34,454 bases of DNA from Bacillota bacterium (GCA_021793645.1 JAJYSJ010000028.1:1-34454); one strand, 5' to 3'; shown: positions 8,111 through 17,167, counted from the first letter of the stretch. Made by a program: numbers and translations. Notes: a model not told the origin generated them from the letters alone.

Positions 8111-8902
8111 CTATCCCTTGCTTGCGCCGAGTACGTCGAGCCCGCCAGTCACGTAGACGATGTTGCCTGTCAGAAAGTCGGAGTCTTCAGCCAAGAAGAA
8201 CTGCACGATCCGCGCCACGTCCTCACCGCTGCCGGAGCGGCCGACGGGCGCCTGCACTCCGCCGCCTTCGCGTGCCTGCGCGATCGTCCCCTCCTTCAAG
8301 GGATCGCGGATGTCGCCGGGACAGATCGCGTTTACGGTGATGCGGTGGGCCGCCTCCTCGACCGCTAGGGTTTTCGCAAGCGAGAGGACGCCGGTCTTGG
8401 CGGCAGCGTAGGCCGAGCGGCCTGCCCAAGCCGGGAGATCGCCGGCGCGGTCGAAGCCGAAGACGATCACCCGCCCTCCGCCGGCACGTCGCATGTGCGG
8501 CAGTACTGCTGTCGCGTAGAGCAGTGTCGCGATGAGGTTGCCTTCCACCATGTCGATTGCCTCGTCCTGCGGCGTGTCTACGAGGTCGCGCCGGCCAACG
8601 AGGAAGGGCCCGGCTGCATGTACCAGCGCCCAGGGAGCGCCGAACTCCTCCATGTGCGCTGCCACTGAGCGCTCTACATCGCCCGTCTTACCTGCGTTCG
8701 CCTGCAGCACCTGGAGCCGCCACCCGAGGCGCCGTGCCTCGTCGGAGAAGACCTGCGCCCGCTCGTCGGATGCCCGGTGGGTCGCAGTGACGGCATAGCC
8801 ATCCGCCAAGAGCGCCTGCGCGACGGATCGGCCGAGTCCCTCGACGCCTCCCGTGATCAGGGCCGAGCGCCGAAGACGGCCGCCGGAACTGGGGTCTGGC
8901 AC
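8111..8902 (-). CDS. SDR-family NAD(P)H oxidoreductase, possible pteridine reductase
   Basis: A 263-residue short-chain dehydrogenase/reductase with the nucleotide-binding motif TGGVEGLG (residues 17-24), HAAGPF in place of the usual NAG, the catalytic pair in SAYAAAKTG, and the ending VTGGLDVLG. The open frame begins at ATG 8935, but there is no ribosome binding site there. GTG 8902 has GAGGGGGG seven bases upstream and gives a normal SDR N-terminus, so I use it. It is the first gene of the operon with the FolE-like and aminomutase-like proteins, which makes a pterin-type ring reductase (PTR1/FolM-like) reasonable, though motif evidence alone cannot separate this from FabG-like enzymes. It diverges from the MFS gene at 9016. 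Confidence 0.8.
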   Translation of the reverse strand: MPDPSSGGRLRRSALITGGVEGLGRSVAQALLADGYAVTATHRASDERAQVFSDEARRLGWRLQVLQANAGKTGDVERSVAAHMEEFGAPWALVHAAGPFLVGRRDLVDTPQDEAIDMVEGNLIATLLYATAVLPHMRRAGGGRVIVFGFDRAGDLPAWAGRSAYAAAKTGVLSLAKTLAVEEAAHRITVNAICPGDIRDPLKEGTIAQAREGGGVQAPVGRSGSGEDVARIVQFFLAEDSDFLTGNIVYVTGGLDVLGASKG

Positions 8903-9015
8903 CCGATCGCCCCCCTCTTCCCCGCTTTGCCCCATAGTGCGGGAGTCGTCCCGAGAAATGTCGAATCCATGATACCAGATGACCGAATCTCACTACTTTG
9001 CGGAGGAAGTGACGC

Positions 9016-10200
9016 GTGGCGAACGACCTGTCGCACTATCCCAGGGCATTTTGGGTGCTCTTCGCCGGGCGCCTCTTCAACTCGATCGGTACCTCCCTCA
9101 TCTTTCCCTTCCTTACGGTCTACCTGCATGCCACCCTCCACGTCAGCCTGGCCATCGTCGGCCTCGTTCTGCTCGGCCAGGGGGCGGCGCAGGTCATCGC
9201 GGTGATCGTCGGCGGCTTGCTCGCGGATTCATGGGGCAGGCTCCCGACCATGGTTCTGTCGCTACTGGCGGGAGCTGCAGCATCGATTGCGCTCGCCTTC
9301 GTGCATGCGCCGATTTGGATTGTGCTGCTGATCATCCTGCGCGGCGGGCTGCTGCCTTTGTTCGCGCCAGCTGCGCAAGCCCTTGTCGCGGACATCGTTC
9401 CCAAGGAGAAGCTCTACCCTGCCTTCAGCATTCAGCGTGTCGCCGCGAACGCCGGAATCATTCTCGGTCCGATGCTGGGCGCGTTCTTGCTGCAGCACTC
9501 CTTCGCCATCCTCTTCCTTCTGAGCGGTTTGATCGCCGCGGTATTCGGTCTGGCTGCCCCGGCGCTTCTGCGCGGCGTGCAGCCCGCACCTCAGCACGCG
9601 TCGCAAAGCATCGGCAGCGGGCTCAGCCTCGCGCTGCTGCGCGACCGCTACCTGCTGGCAATCGTCGGGCTCCTTGTCCTCGTATCTCTGGCCTACTCGC
9701 AACTCTACTGGGTCGTGCCGGGCTACCTGACCATCTACCTTCACCTTCCCGCGGCCGACTTCGGATTCCTTGCGGCCGAGAACGCGGTGCTGGTCGTCCT
9801 CTTCCAGATGCCGATGACCAGACTCTCCCGCAACTGGCAGCCGGCGACCGCGATCGCAGTCGGGGCATCGCTCTACGGCGTAGGCTTCCTGTCGATGGCG
9901 CCACTCGGCAGCTTCCTGCCCTTCTTCATACCGGTCGCCGTGATTACCATCGGGGAGATCCTACTTCAGCCTAGCGTGACAGCACTCGTGGTATCGCGCG
10001 CCCAGGCGACCGACCGAGGCAAGGCGCTTGGCCTCCTCACGCTGGCAAACCGCTCCGGATCCGGAATCGGCCCGCTCCTGGGCGGCACTCTGCTGACCTA
10101 CGGCGGCCCATGGGTACTCTTCACGGGCACTGCGCTCGTCGCAGGCATAGCCGCCGGCGGCTATGCGAGACTGCGGCACCACGTGGAGGGTGCAGCATGA
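9016..10200 (+). CDS. MFS transporter (12-helix, probable exporter)
   Basis: A 394-residue major facilitator protein with about 12 hydrophobic segments and a motif A loop between helices 2 and 3 (GGLLADSWGRLPTM). The general look is that of the YdeE/MdtH-like drug and metabolite exporters. The start is GTG 9016, with GGAGGA nine bases upstream. It diverges from the SDR-folE-hemL operon across a gap of about 110 bases that must hold both promoters. Its last bases overlap the lipoprotein gene (ATGA). The arrangement suggests export of whatever the divergent operon makes, but the substrate is unknown. Confidence 0.85.
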   Translation: MANDLSHYPRAFWVLFAGRLFNSIGTSLIFPFLTVYLHATLHVSLAIVGLVLLGQGAAQVIAVIVGGLLADSWGRLPTMVLSLLAGAAASIALAFVHAPIWIVLLIILRGGLLPLFAPAAQALVADIVPKEKLYPAFSIQRVAANAGIILGPMLGAFLLQHSFAILFLLSGLIAAVFGLAAPALLRGVQPAPQHASQSIGSGLSLALLRDRYLLAIVGLLVLVSLAYSQLYWVVPGYLTIYLHLPAADFGFLAAENAVLVVLFQMPMTRLSRNWQPATAIAVGASLYGVGFLSMAPLGSFLPFFIPVAVITIGEILLQPSVTALVVSRAQATDRGKALGLLTLANRSGSGIGPLLGGTLLTYGGPWVLFTGTALVAGIAAGGYARLRHHVEGAA

Positions 10201-11267
10201 ACGCCTGCCGGCGCGTCACTGCGGCACTGCTGGGCGGCCTCATGCTATCCGGGTGCGCTGCTGCAGCCACCCCTCCGGCAGTGGGCATGTGGCACGCAGT
10301 GCGTGGCGCCCCGCATGATGCCATGACGACCGGCATCGCCGCAGCGGGCGGGCAGGTATACCTCGCGTACGCGACGCCCGGCGGTAGGCTGCTCCTGCAA
10401 CCCAAGGGCCATCGCCCGATGGCCCTCCCGGGCGGCGACTTGGCGATCGCCGCGCCCGGAACGGCACAAACGCCGATCGCCGCGATCGGCGCGAGTGTGT
10501 ACGCAGCGACCTCGGACGGCGTCGTCGCGTACGTCGGCGGCCGGAACTTCGGGCCGGTCCGCCAGATCCGCAACGGAACTCCGCCGGTCTCTTTGAGTGC
10601 CTGCGACGGAGCGCTCTGCTTCGACGAGATAGCGACCTTCGACCCGAAAAGCCGGACGGAAGTGGGGCCGGCAGCGCTCGTTCGCCTTACGGCTGATGGG
10701 CTGCACGTAGGCACTTTCCCCGATGGGCTGCGCCCGCTGCCAGCTCCGCTGGTGACCGCCGGCGGCAGTCTCTGGCTCGCTGCAGCGCCGGAGCCGGAAA
10801 CTGCTTTCTACCTGCTCGCCGCGCCCGAACGTACGTTGCAGCTACGCATCGTGCATCGCTTCCCGCAGGCACTCAAACCGATTGCCATGGCGGGCTCCGG
10901 CACAGTTCCGACCGTCCTTCTGCTCCAAGCCAGGACAGGTCGCCTGGCCTTGTGGCATCCCGGACAGTTCATGTGGGTAAGCCTGCCCTCCACCGCGCGT
11001 GCGGCGACCGGCGCTGGCGTCGTGACGCTGGGGGCCCTACCCGCTGGCGGCGGCTACCTGCTTGGCCTCCCGGCGCTGCCAGGCAACACGGCGGGCATCT
11101 TGCACCAAGCGTCCCTGTGGCGGATCAGTGCTCTTTCCGGTGCCGGCGTCCGTATCGGCCTCCCGTCCGCACCGCGCCGCTTCACCGCAGCTCCAGCCCT
11201 TGCGACGCTCCGCAGTTCCGTTCTGGCTGCCTGGCAGGGGCACTACGCCTACTTCCGCTGGCGCTAG
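10197..11267 (+). CDS. Lipoprotein of unknown function
   Basis: A 356-residue protein that I do not recognise. It has a clear lipoprotein signal (LLGGLMLSGC, Cys20). The rest is rich in Gly, Ala and beta-type segments ending in short LW/VxY stretches (SLWLAAAPEPE, RLALWHPGQFMWVS, ASLWRIS), reminiscent of a beta-propeller without diagnostic repeats. The start ATG overlaps the MFS stop (ATGA), with GGAGGG six bases upstream; an earlier in-frame start would lie within the MFS gene and lack a signal. Coupling to the exporter suggests a surface partner. A remnant of a second copy of its 3' end lies at 1552-1638. Confidence 0.75.
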   Translation: MNACRRVTAALLGGLMLSGCAAAATPPAVGMWHAVRGAPHDAMTTGIAAAGGQVYLAYATPGGRLLLQPKGHRPMALPGGDLAIAAPGTAQTPIAAIGASVYAATSDGVVAYVGGRNFGPVRQIRNGTPPVSLSACDGALCFDEIATFDPKSRTEVGPAALVRLTADGLHVGTFPDGLRPLPAPLVTAGGSLWLAAAPEPETAFYLLAAPERTLQLRIVHRFPQALKPIAMAGSGTVPTVLLLQARTGRLALWHPGQFMWVSLPSTARAATGAGVVTLGALPAGGGYLLGLPALPGNTAGILHQASLWRISALSGAGVRIGLPSAPRRFTAAPALATLRSSVLAAWQGHYAYFRWR

Positions 11268-11289
11268 GGCGCTGCAACCGCGTGCAGCC
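11268..11289 (+). terminator. Weak hairpin after the lipoprotein gene
   Basis: GCTGCA (11271-11276) and TGCAGC (11283-11288) pair around a six-base loop just after the lipoprotein stop, between convergent genes. There is no T-run, so it is at best a weak or factor-assisted terminator. Confidence 0.25.
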
Positions 11290-11341
11290 CGTGCGACTTC
11301 GATCGCTGCCCGTTCTGACGGCGCAGTAAGCTCCCGAACGG

Positions 11342-14300
11342 TCAGGCCTGGCTCCTGTCTACCGCTAGATGCTGTAGTCCGTCGCCGAGAAGCAGCCCAT
11401 CGATCAGCTGCTCGAGGTCTCCGACGCGATACGGCTTCGCGAGGACTCCATCGAAGCCGTGCGCGGCGTGGTCCGCGAGGATCGCGTCGTTGGAGTAGCC
11501 GCTGGACGCGATCAGTTTGATGCCTGGGTCGATCTCCCGGAGACGACTGCTGGCTTCCTCTCCACCCATTCCTCCAGAGACCGTGAGATCGAGGATCGCG
11601 AGATCGTAATGCTCGCCGCGCTGCAGTGCCTCCTTGCAGCGCGCCACGGCTGCTGCACCTTCACCGACCCCATCCGCCAGGTGGCCGAGATTGCGCAGCA
11701 TGCGCTCCGCGATCTGCCGCACTGCCGCGTCGTCGTCCATGACGAGGATCTTGCCCACGCTGCGCGGGAGGACACCGGGGGAAGTAGCAGCAGGAGCGGC
11801 GCGGTGCGAGCGCGGCAGGTAGACGTGGAACGCAGTGCCGCCCGCCGATAGCGTCTCCACCGAAATGTGGCCGCGGTGCCGCCGTACGATCGACCACGTC
11901 GTCGCGAGCCCCAGGCCCTGACCCGAAGGCTTCGTGGAGAAGTACGGATCAAAAATGCGGTCGATGACGTCCGGGGCGATGCCCGCGCCCTCGTCGCAGA
12001 TCGAGATGCGGACATAGTCGCCCGGTGCGAGCGGCAGGGAATCGCGCTGTGTGACGCGGCAATTCCGCGTCTCTACCCTGACCGTGCCGCCCTCGGGCAT
12101 CGCCTGCTTCGCGTTGACCAGGAGATTTTGCAAGACCTGGCTGATCTGCCCCTCATCCGCCTCTACGGACCATAGGTGGTCCGACATGTCAAAGCGCGCC
12201 TTCACAGTGGATCCACTCAGCAAGAAGCGCACCGACTCCTCGACCAGTCCAGGCAGCGCCAGCGGCTGGGTAATCGGCGCTCCACCCTTCGAGAACGTCA
12301 GAAGTTGTCGCGTGAGGCGTGTCGCCTGGCGGCACGCGGTCTCCGCCTGCAAGAGCAGTTCGGCGGAGTCCGCGTCCGGCGGAGTCTCCGCCCGGGCCAG
12401 CGAGAGGTTGCCCAGCATGACTGCGAGGATGTTGTTGAAGTCGTGGGCGATGCCGCCCGCAAGCACCCCCACCGACTCGATCCGGCGCGTACGCAAGAGT
12501 TCCTCTTCCACCGCTCTGCGTTCGGTCACGTCATGCAGCGTGAAGATCGCACCACCGATGCTGCCGTTTTTGTCGAAGACCGGTCCGGCATCGAGCAGAA
12601 GGAATCGACGCGTACCGTCCGGCCGTTCGATGATGCGCTCGACCTTGCCTACGGGCTTGCCCGTGCGCTTTACCCACTCGACGACATGGTCCTGGTCTGA
12701 CAGCGGCAGCCCTCTCCAGTCCAACAGCCGGACGGACCCGTATCGGGATTGTACGGTGTCCCTGAACTGTCCTGTCGAAACGCCGAGCAGTTCCTGCCCC
12801 GATCTGTTCACGAAGGTCACCCGTCCTGCGAGATCCTCCATCAGCACGGGGTCTCCGACCTGGTCCAGCATCGCCAGGAAGCGTTCGGCCACAAGCTGCT
12901 TCTCTTCTTCGTAGCGGCGCCTGTGGCTTACGTCGACGAACAGGACGACTGCGCCTACGATGCTGCCCTCCTCCGTTTTCGCAGTGACCGTGTAGTCGAT
13001 CGGAACGCGTAGGCCGCTCAGTCCCTGGAGCAGGCAGTCCGCCTCGCGTTTGACGCCGCCCTCCACCAGGATTCGCGCTACGGGGCACTCCGCGGGACCG
13101 TAGAGCGTGCCGTCGGCATGGCAGATCCAAAAGACATCGGAGAATTCCCGCCCGAGCACCTCTTCCTCTGAGAGGTCTACCATGCGCAGCGCCGTTTGAT
13201 TGGCGAAGCTGATCCTGCCATCGGCACCGGTCCCGACGATTCCCTCTCCCGCGTACTCCAAGAGGAGTTCGCGCTGGCGGTTGAGACGAACGATCGCCTG
13301 CGCCGCCGCGCGCTTCTCTGTCGCATCAACGAGTTTCAGCACGACGCCGCCAACGTCACGGTCCTGCGAAAGGTCGATCCCGACGCCTTCCACGACGCGC
13401 CAGGACCCGTCGCGGTGCAGCAACTGCCCCTCGTAGTGGAACGGCAGGCTCGCACCTTCGCCTCTAGCGCCGAGGAGGGCAACATCGGCAGCGCCGGGGG
13501 CCGACAGATCAGCGAGGCTTCGCCCCTGCACGTCACGCGGCATGTAGCCGAGGATCTTCTCGATCGACTGGCTCGCCTTCAGGATCCTGCCGTCGCGGCG
13601 CACCACAATGACAAGGTCCAGCGCATACTGCGAAAGGGCCAGCATGCTGCTCGCAACAAGGCGCCCCTTCAGCCGCTCTGCGAGGGCCGCAGCGACCATC
13701 ACAGCGACGACGCCGAACGCGACGGCCCGCAGGTAGCCCTGTAGTTCCTTGGGCGAGGGCATTCCGTGATGCGCCACGGCCGTCGTGATCGGTATGGCGG
13801 CGACCTGCACGAACACGCTGCCGATCGCCACGGCCGCGACAGCGAGAGCTGCGATCGGAACGCGCAGGTGCGGGTGCACGATTCCGGTCCGCAGAGCTGC
13901 CCTGGCGCTATAGAGACCGGACACGGACAAAAGACACGTGAGGACGGCCCACTGCGCAATGCGCCAGAAACCGATCGGGACGAAGATTGCAAACTCCAAA
14001 TGGTGTGCGAAGTGCAGAAGCAGGGTCGCGAGCGTGACGCCGACGCCGCCAAGAATCGCGGCGCGCGGACCGGGCCGGGAGGTGGCGAAGAGTGCGGCTG
14101 CTGCCCAACCGAGTGCGGCTGCACCCGATGCCGCAAGCGGAAGAGCTTTCAGGTCGCCGTAAATGGGTGTCAGCGCCATAATCATTCCGATGTGTGAGCA
14201 GAGGATGCCCACACTGAGGATGATGGCCGCAGGCAGCCATAGCCAGTTCCGCAATTGCACAACGTGGTGGGACGACCAAAGATCCAGCGCAGTGTAGGAT

Positions 14301-14374
14301 GACGCGTAGGCGATCAGCGCACTGGCAAGTGCAAGGACGGGATCGGAAGCCAAACCCACACACCCCTTGTCCAT
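11342..14374 (-). CDS. Hybrid sensor histidine kinase (MHYT-like, PAS x3, HisKA, HATPase, receiver)
   Basis: A 1010-residue membrane sensor. Residues 10-235 form about seven membrane helices resembling the MHYT sensor domain (ASALIAYASSYTALDL), but the His-containing MHYT motifs are degenerate (CSHIGM, AHHGM). Three PAS domains follow (about 245-355, 365-485, 495-620). The kinase core has the H-box GGIAHDFNNIL (His644), an N-box NLLVNAKQAM, and nucleotide motifs DEGAGIAPD and GQGLGLATTWSIV. A C-terminal receiver domain (873-995) has the acidic pair at MDDD, phospho-acceptor Asp929 and Lys980. No separate response regulator or output gene lies nearby, so phosphate probably passes to an unlinked partner. 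The start at 14374 is the most upstream ATG in frame; its ribosome binding site is weak. Confidence 0.9.
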   Translation of the reverse strand: MDKGCVGLASDPVLALASALIAYASSYTALDLWSSHHVVQLRNWLWLPAAIILSVGILCSHIGMIMALTPIYGDLKALPLAASGAAALGWAAAALFATSRPGPRAAILGGVGVTLATLLLHFAHHLEFAIFVPIGFWRIAQWAVLTCLLSVSGLYSARAALRTGIVHPHLRVPIAALAVAAVAIGSVFVQVAAIPITTAVAHHGMPSPKELQGYLRAVAFGVVAVMVAAALAERLKGRLVASSMLALSQYALDLVIVVRRDGRILKASQSIEKILGYMPRDVQGRSLADLSAPGAADVALLGARGEGASLPFHYEGQLLHRDGSWRVVEGVGIDLSQDRDVGGVVLKLVDATEKRAAAQAIVRLNRQRELLLEYAGEGIVGTGADGRISFANQTALRMVDLSEEEVLGREFSDVFWICHADGTLYGPAECPVARILVEGGVKREADCLLQGLSGLRVPIDYTVTAKTEEGSIVGAVVLFVDVSHRRRYEEEKQLVAERFLAMLDQVGDPVLMEDLAGRVTFVNRSGQELLGVSTGQFRDTVQSRYGSVRLLDWRGLPLSDQDHVVEWVKRTGKPVGKVERIIERPDGTRRFLLLDAGPVFDKNGSIGGAIFTLHDVTERRAVEEELLRTRRIESVGVLAGGIAHDFNNILAVMLGNLSLARAETPPDADSAELLLQAETACRQATRLTRQLLTFSKGGAPITQPLALPGLVEESVRFLLSGSTVKARFDMSDHLWSVEADEGQISQVLQNLLVNAKQAMPEGGTVRVETRNCRVTQRDSLPLAPGDYVRISICDEGAGIAPDVIDRIFDPYFSTKPSGQGLGLATTWSIVRRHRGHISVETLSAGGTAFHVYLPRSHRAAPAATSPGVLPRSVGKILVMDDDAAVRQIAERMLRNLGHLADGVGEGAAAVARCKEALQRGEHYDLAILDLTVSGGMGGEEASSRLREIDPGIKLIASSGYSNDAILADHAAHGFDGVLAKPYRVGDLEQLIDGLLLGDGLQHLAVDRSQA

Positions 14375-14421
14375 CCGGCAAGCGTCTGCTTGACGTGAGA
14401 TCTCGAATCGCCGGTCGCCCG

Positions 14422-14433
14422 TCTACATGTAGA
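14422..14433. promoter_or_regulatory. Perfect 12-bp palindrome upstream of the kinase gene
   Basis: TCTACATGTAGA is a perfect palindrome about 50 bases upstream of the kinase start. It could be an operator. No known consensus comes to mind, and its presence may be chance. Confidence 0.25.
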
Positions 14434-14510
14434 ATAAGGAAGCGTCCGCTCGATTGCTGTCGAAACATAGGTGCTTTCAGTAATTCCGTTTTAACCGGTA
14501 CTAGAAACGA

Positions 14511-14541
14511 AGAACCGGCCGCCTATTGGGCGGCCGGTTCT
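14511..14541 (-). terminator. Intrinsic terminator of the korAB operon
   Basis: A perfect 13-bp stem (14511-14523 with 14529-14541) and a five-base loop lie eight bases after the korB stop. Read on the minus strand, the stem is followed by the T-rich TCGTTTCT. It separates korAB from the kinase gene further along the same strand. Confidence 0.85.
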
Positions 14542-14549
14542 AATCGAAT

Positions 14550-15419
14550 TCAGCGGTAATGCTCCAAGAGCTCTTCGAAGTCGCTCGCTGCCAGTGCGAT
14601 GTCCCGGCCCGCCAACGGTGCCTTCCCGAAGCCAGGCATCGCGCTCTCGTAGGGCACGGAGCTCGGGTCGCGGTAGATGAGGCCGGTCACGAGCTCCTCC
14701 TTCTCCAGGACCTTCGCAATCGCCGCGCCGCGGTTGTCGGGGCGGTAGTCGGGGTCCTCGTCAAGGTTCGTCAGGGTCTGCTTGTAGAAGTCGTACGTGT
14801 TGATCTTGTTGTACGTGACGCAGGGGCTCAGCGTATTCACAAACGCGAAGCCAGGGTGGCGAATCGCGTCCTCGATCAGCCGCGCCAGCTGCGCCTGGTT
14901 CGACGAGAAGCCCTGCGCGACGAAGGTTGCTCCAGCCGAAAGCGCAAGGGAGAGCGGGCGTACGGGAGACTCCACGTTGCCGTGCGGGGTTGCCTTGACC
15001 CGTTGCCCCGCATCGCTTGTCGGCGAGTTCTGACCCTTCGTGAGTCCGTAGATGTGGTTGTCCATCACGATGTACTTGACGTTGATGTTGCGCCGCACCG
15101 CGTGGATGAAGTGGTTCATGCCGATCGCGAAGCCGTCGCCGTCGCCACCGGCGGCGATCACGAGCAGATCGCGGTTCGCCATCTTCACGCCTAGGGCGGA
15201 AGGCAGCGTTCGTCCATGCACCACGTGGATGTTGTAGGAGTTGATGTAGTTGCCGATCTTGCCGGAGCATCCGATGCCCGCGACGATCGCGACCTCGTGG
15301 GGCGCGATGTTCAGGTTGACGAGCGCCTTCTGCATCGCCGCAAGCACGCCGAAGTCGCCGCAGCCTGGACACCACCACGACTTCTCGGATGTCTTGTAGT
15401 CCTTCAGCGTGACCTCCAT
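14550..15419 (-). CDS. korB: 2-oxoacid:ferredoxin oxidoreductase beta subunit (KorB)
   Basis: A 289-residue beta subunit that holds thiamine diphosphate and a [4Fe-4S] cluster. With the alpha subunit it oxidatively decarboxylates 2-oxoglutarate (or a related 2-oxoacid) to the acyl-CoA, passing electrons to ferredoxin. Cluster ligands are visible as Cys17 and Cys20 (WWCPGCGD), Cys51 (GIGCSGK) and Cys200 (SPCVTYNK). The ThDP/Mg motif is GGDGDGFAIGMNH. A TTG at 15425 overlaps the korA stop but lies directly against the Shine-Dalgarno GAGGAGGT, so I take ATG 15419, six bases away. It follows korA with a two-base gap and ends at a strong terminator. The substrate (2-oxoglutarate or pyruvate) is not certain from sequence. 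Confidence 0.92.
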   Translation of the reverse strand: MEVTLKDYKTSEKSWWCPGCGDFGVLAAMQKALVNLNIAPHEVAIVAGIGCSGKIGNYINSYNIHVVHGRTLPSALGVKMANRDLLVIAAGGDGDGFAIGMNHFIHAVRRNINVKYIVMDNHIYGLTKGQNSPTSDAGQRVKATPHGNVESPVRPLSLALSAGATFVAQGFSSNQAQLARLIEDAIRHPGFAFVNTLSPCVTYNKINTYDFYKQTLTNLDEDPDYRPDNRGAAIAKVLEKEELVTGLIYRDPSSVPYESAMPGFGKAPLAGRDIALAASDFEELLEHYR

Positions 15420-15421
15420 CG

Positions 15422-17167
15422 TCAAACCTCCTCTTTCAGTACCAGCGTGCGGACCTCAGCCATGACTTCCTGCGGCAGGAGAAGCGTCCCGTCGTACTTC
15501 AACAGCGAGGCGAACCTCTCGTCCTCGAGTCCTTCGAGGCGGGCAAGCTCGCGGAGTTCTCCTGTCGAGTTCTGCTCGACGAAGAGCACCTTATGTGCAT
15601 CCCGGAGTGCGCTGCGCAGCGGCTCCACGGGGAGCGGCCAAGCCTGCCGGACCTGGACGCGGCCGACCTTGATGCCGATCGCCCTGAGTTCCGACACGGC
15701 CTCGTCGACTGCGCCGATCGTCGAGCCGAAGCAGACGACGACAACCTCTGCGCCAACCGTTCCGTCCGCAAGGATCGCATCTGGCCTCGTGCGCAGCGGC
15801 TGTAGCTTGCGACGGCGCTTCTGCACCTGTGCCGTGCGGTTTATCGGGTCCTCCGACACCTTGCCTGCCTGGCCGTGCTCGACCCCAGTCGCAAGGTACT
15901 GGCCCTTCGGCGTACCGGGAAGCGTTCGCGGCGAGATGCCGTCCGCAGTGATGCGGTAGCGCTCGAACTCCCCCTCAAGGTCTGCCGTCTCGCCAGCTTC
16001 GACGATCGCGCCGCGGTCGATGTGCACATCCTCGTATGGCAGATGCTCGACCGTCTGCACCCACTGGGCAAGACCCAGGTCCGAGAGCACGATGACGGGG
16101 CACTGGTAGCGCTCTGCGAGGTTGAACGCCTCGTAGCCGTCGACGAACGCCTGATTAGCGTCGCCCGGTGTCAAGACGATGCGCTCGCCTTCACCGTGGC
16201 CGCCGAATACGGCAGCCATCAGGTCCGACTGCTCCATCTTGGTTGGCATGCCGGTCGATGGGCCGACGCGCTGCGTGTCGACGACCACCGCCGGGATCTC
16301 CGCAACCGACGCGAGGCCGATGCCTTCCTGCATCAGGCTGAACCCGGGCCCCGACGTCGCTGTCATCGCGCGTGCGCCGGCGTAGCCCGCACCGATCACC
16401 ATCGTGATCGCAGCCAGTTCGTCTTCCATCTGGCAAATCGCACCGCCATATTTAGGAAAAAGCCCTGCAAGCGTTTCCATGATGTCGGTGGCCGGCGTGA
16501 TCGGATACGCAGCCATAAGCCTGCAGCCGGCCCCGAGCGCGCCCAGAGCCAACGCGTCATTGCCTGTCATCAGGTAGCGCTTTCCAGGCGTTGCCTTTGG
16601 CAGTGCGTAGCGCGTCGCCCCGGCAGACTGCTCCTCGATAAACCGGTAGCCTTGCTCGAGCGCCTGCACGTTTTGGGAGACAGTCTGCGCGCCCTTGCGT
16701 GCAAACTTCTCTTCGACGTAGCCTGCAAATGCATCGAGCGGCAGCCCGAGCAACGCCGCGGAAGCTCCGACCGATACCATGTTGCGCACGACCGGTGCAC
16801 CGATCTCGCGTGCGATCTGCGTCAAGGGGATCTCGATCAGGTGCGCCTGCGCGCCTGGCGGCAGCGTCGGTTTGAACGCTGCGTCGGCAAGCACAGGTCC
16901 GCCTGGGACGAGCCCCGAGACATTGCGGTCGATCGTCTCCTGCGTCAGCGCGACAAGCACATGCACCTGTGGTTCTGGCGCAAGGACGGGCTGCGCGCTG
17001 AGTCGCACTGTGTAATGCGTATGCCCGCCCTTGATGCGCGACGAAAAATGCTTGTATCCGTAGATGTAGTATCCGAGGCGACTGGCTACCGTTCCGACGA
17101 CATCGCCTGTCGAATCGATGCCTTCGCCCTGGTCACCGCCGATCTTCCAAGCCAACGACTTCGCCAA
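15422..17167 (-). CDS. korA: 2-oxoacid:ferredoxin oxidoreductase alpha subunit, gamma-alpha fusion (KorA)
   Basis: A 581-residue catalytic partner of KorB. Residues 1-185 form the gamma-type domain (IGGDQGEGIDSTGDVVG, FSSRIKGGHTHY); from about 200 on is the alpha domain, with the substrate/ThDP-binding AAYPITPATDIMETL, the glutamate in CQMEDELAAI, and ATSGPGFSLMQEGIGLA. This gamma-alpha fusion with a separate beta is the two-subunit type found in aerobic Bacillota, Actinomycetota and archaea. The start is TTG 17167, with AGGGGGG eight bases upstream. The gene diverges from a LysR regulator across 103 bases, the usual layout for LysR control of its neighbour. Ferredoxin and other partners are not in this window. 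Confidence 0.92.
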   Translation of the reverse strand: MAKSLAWKIGGDQGEGIDSTGDVVGTVASRLGYYIYGYKHFSSRIKGGHTHYTVRLSAQPVLAPEPQVHVLVALTQETIDRNVSGLVPGGPVLADAAFKPTLPPGAQAHLIEIPLTQIAREIGAPVVRNMVSVGASAALLGLPLDAFAGYVEEKFARKGAQTVSQNVQALEQGYRFIEEQSAGATRYALPKATPGKRYLMTGNDALALGALGAGCRLMAAYPITPATDIMETLAGLFPKYGGAICQMEDELAAITMVIGAGYAGARAMTATSGPGFSLMQEGIGLASVAEIPAVVVDTQRVGPSTGMPTKMEQSDLMAAVFGGHGEGERIVLTPGDANQAFVDGYEAFNLAERYQCPVIVLSDLGLAQWVQTVEHLPYEDVHIDRGAIVEAGETADLEGEFERYRITADGISPRTLPGTPKGQYLATGVEHGQAGKVSEDPINRTAQVQKRRRKLQPLRTRPDAILADGTVGAEVVVVCFGSTIGAVDEAVSELRAIGIKVGRVQVRQAWPLPVEPLRSALRDAHKVLFVEQNSTGELRELARLEGLEDERFASLLKYDGTLLLPQEVMAEVRTLVLKEEV

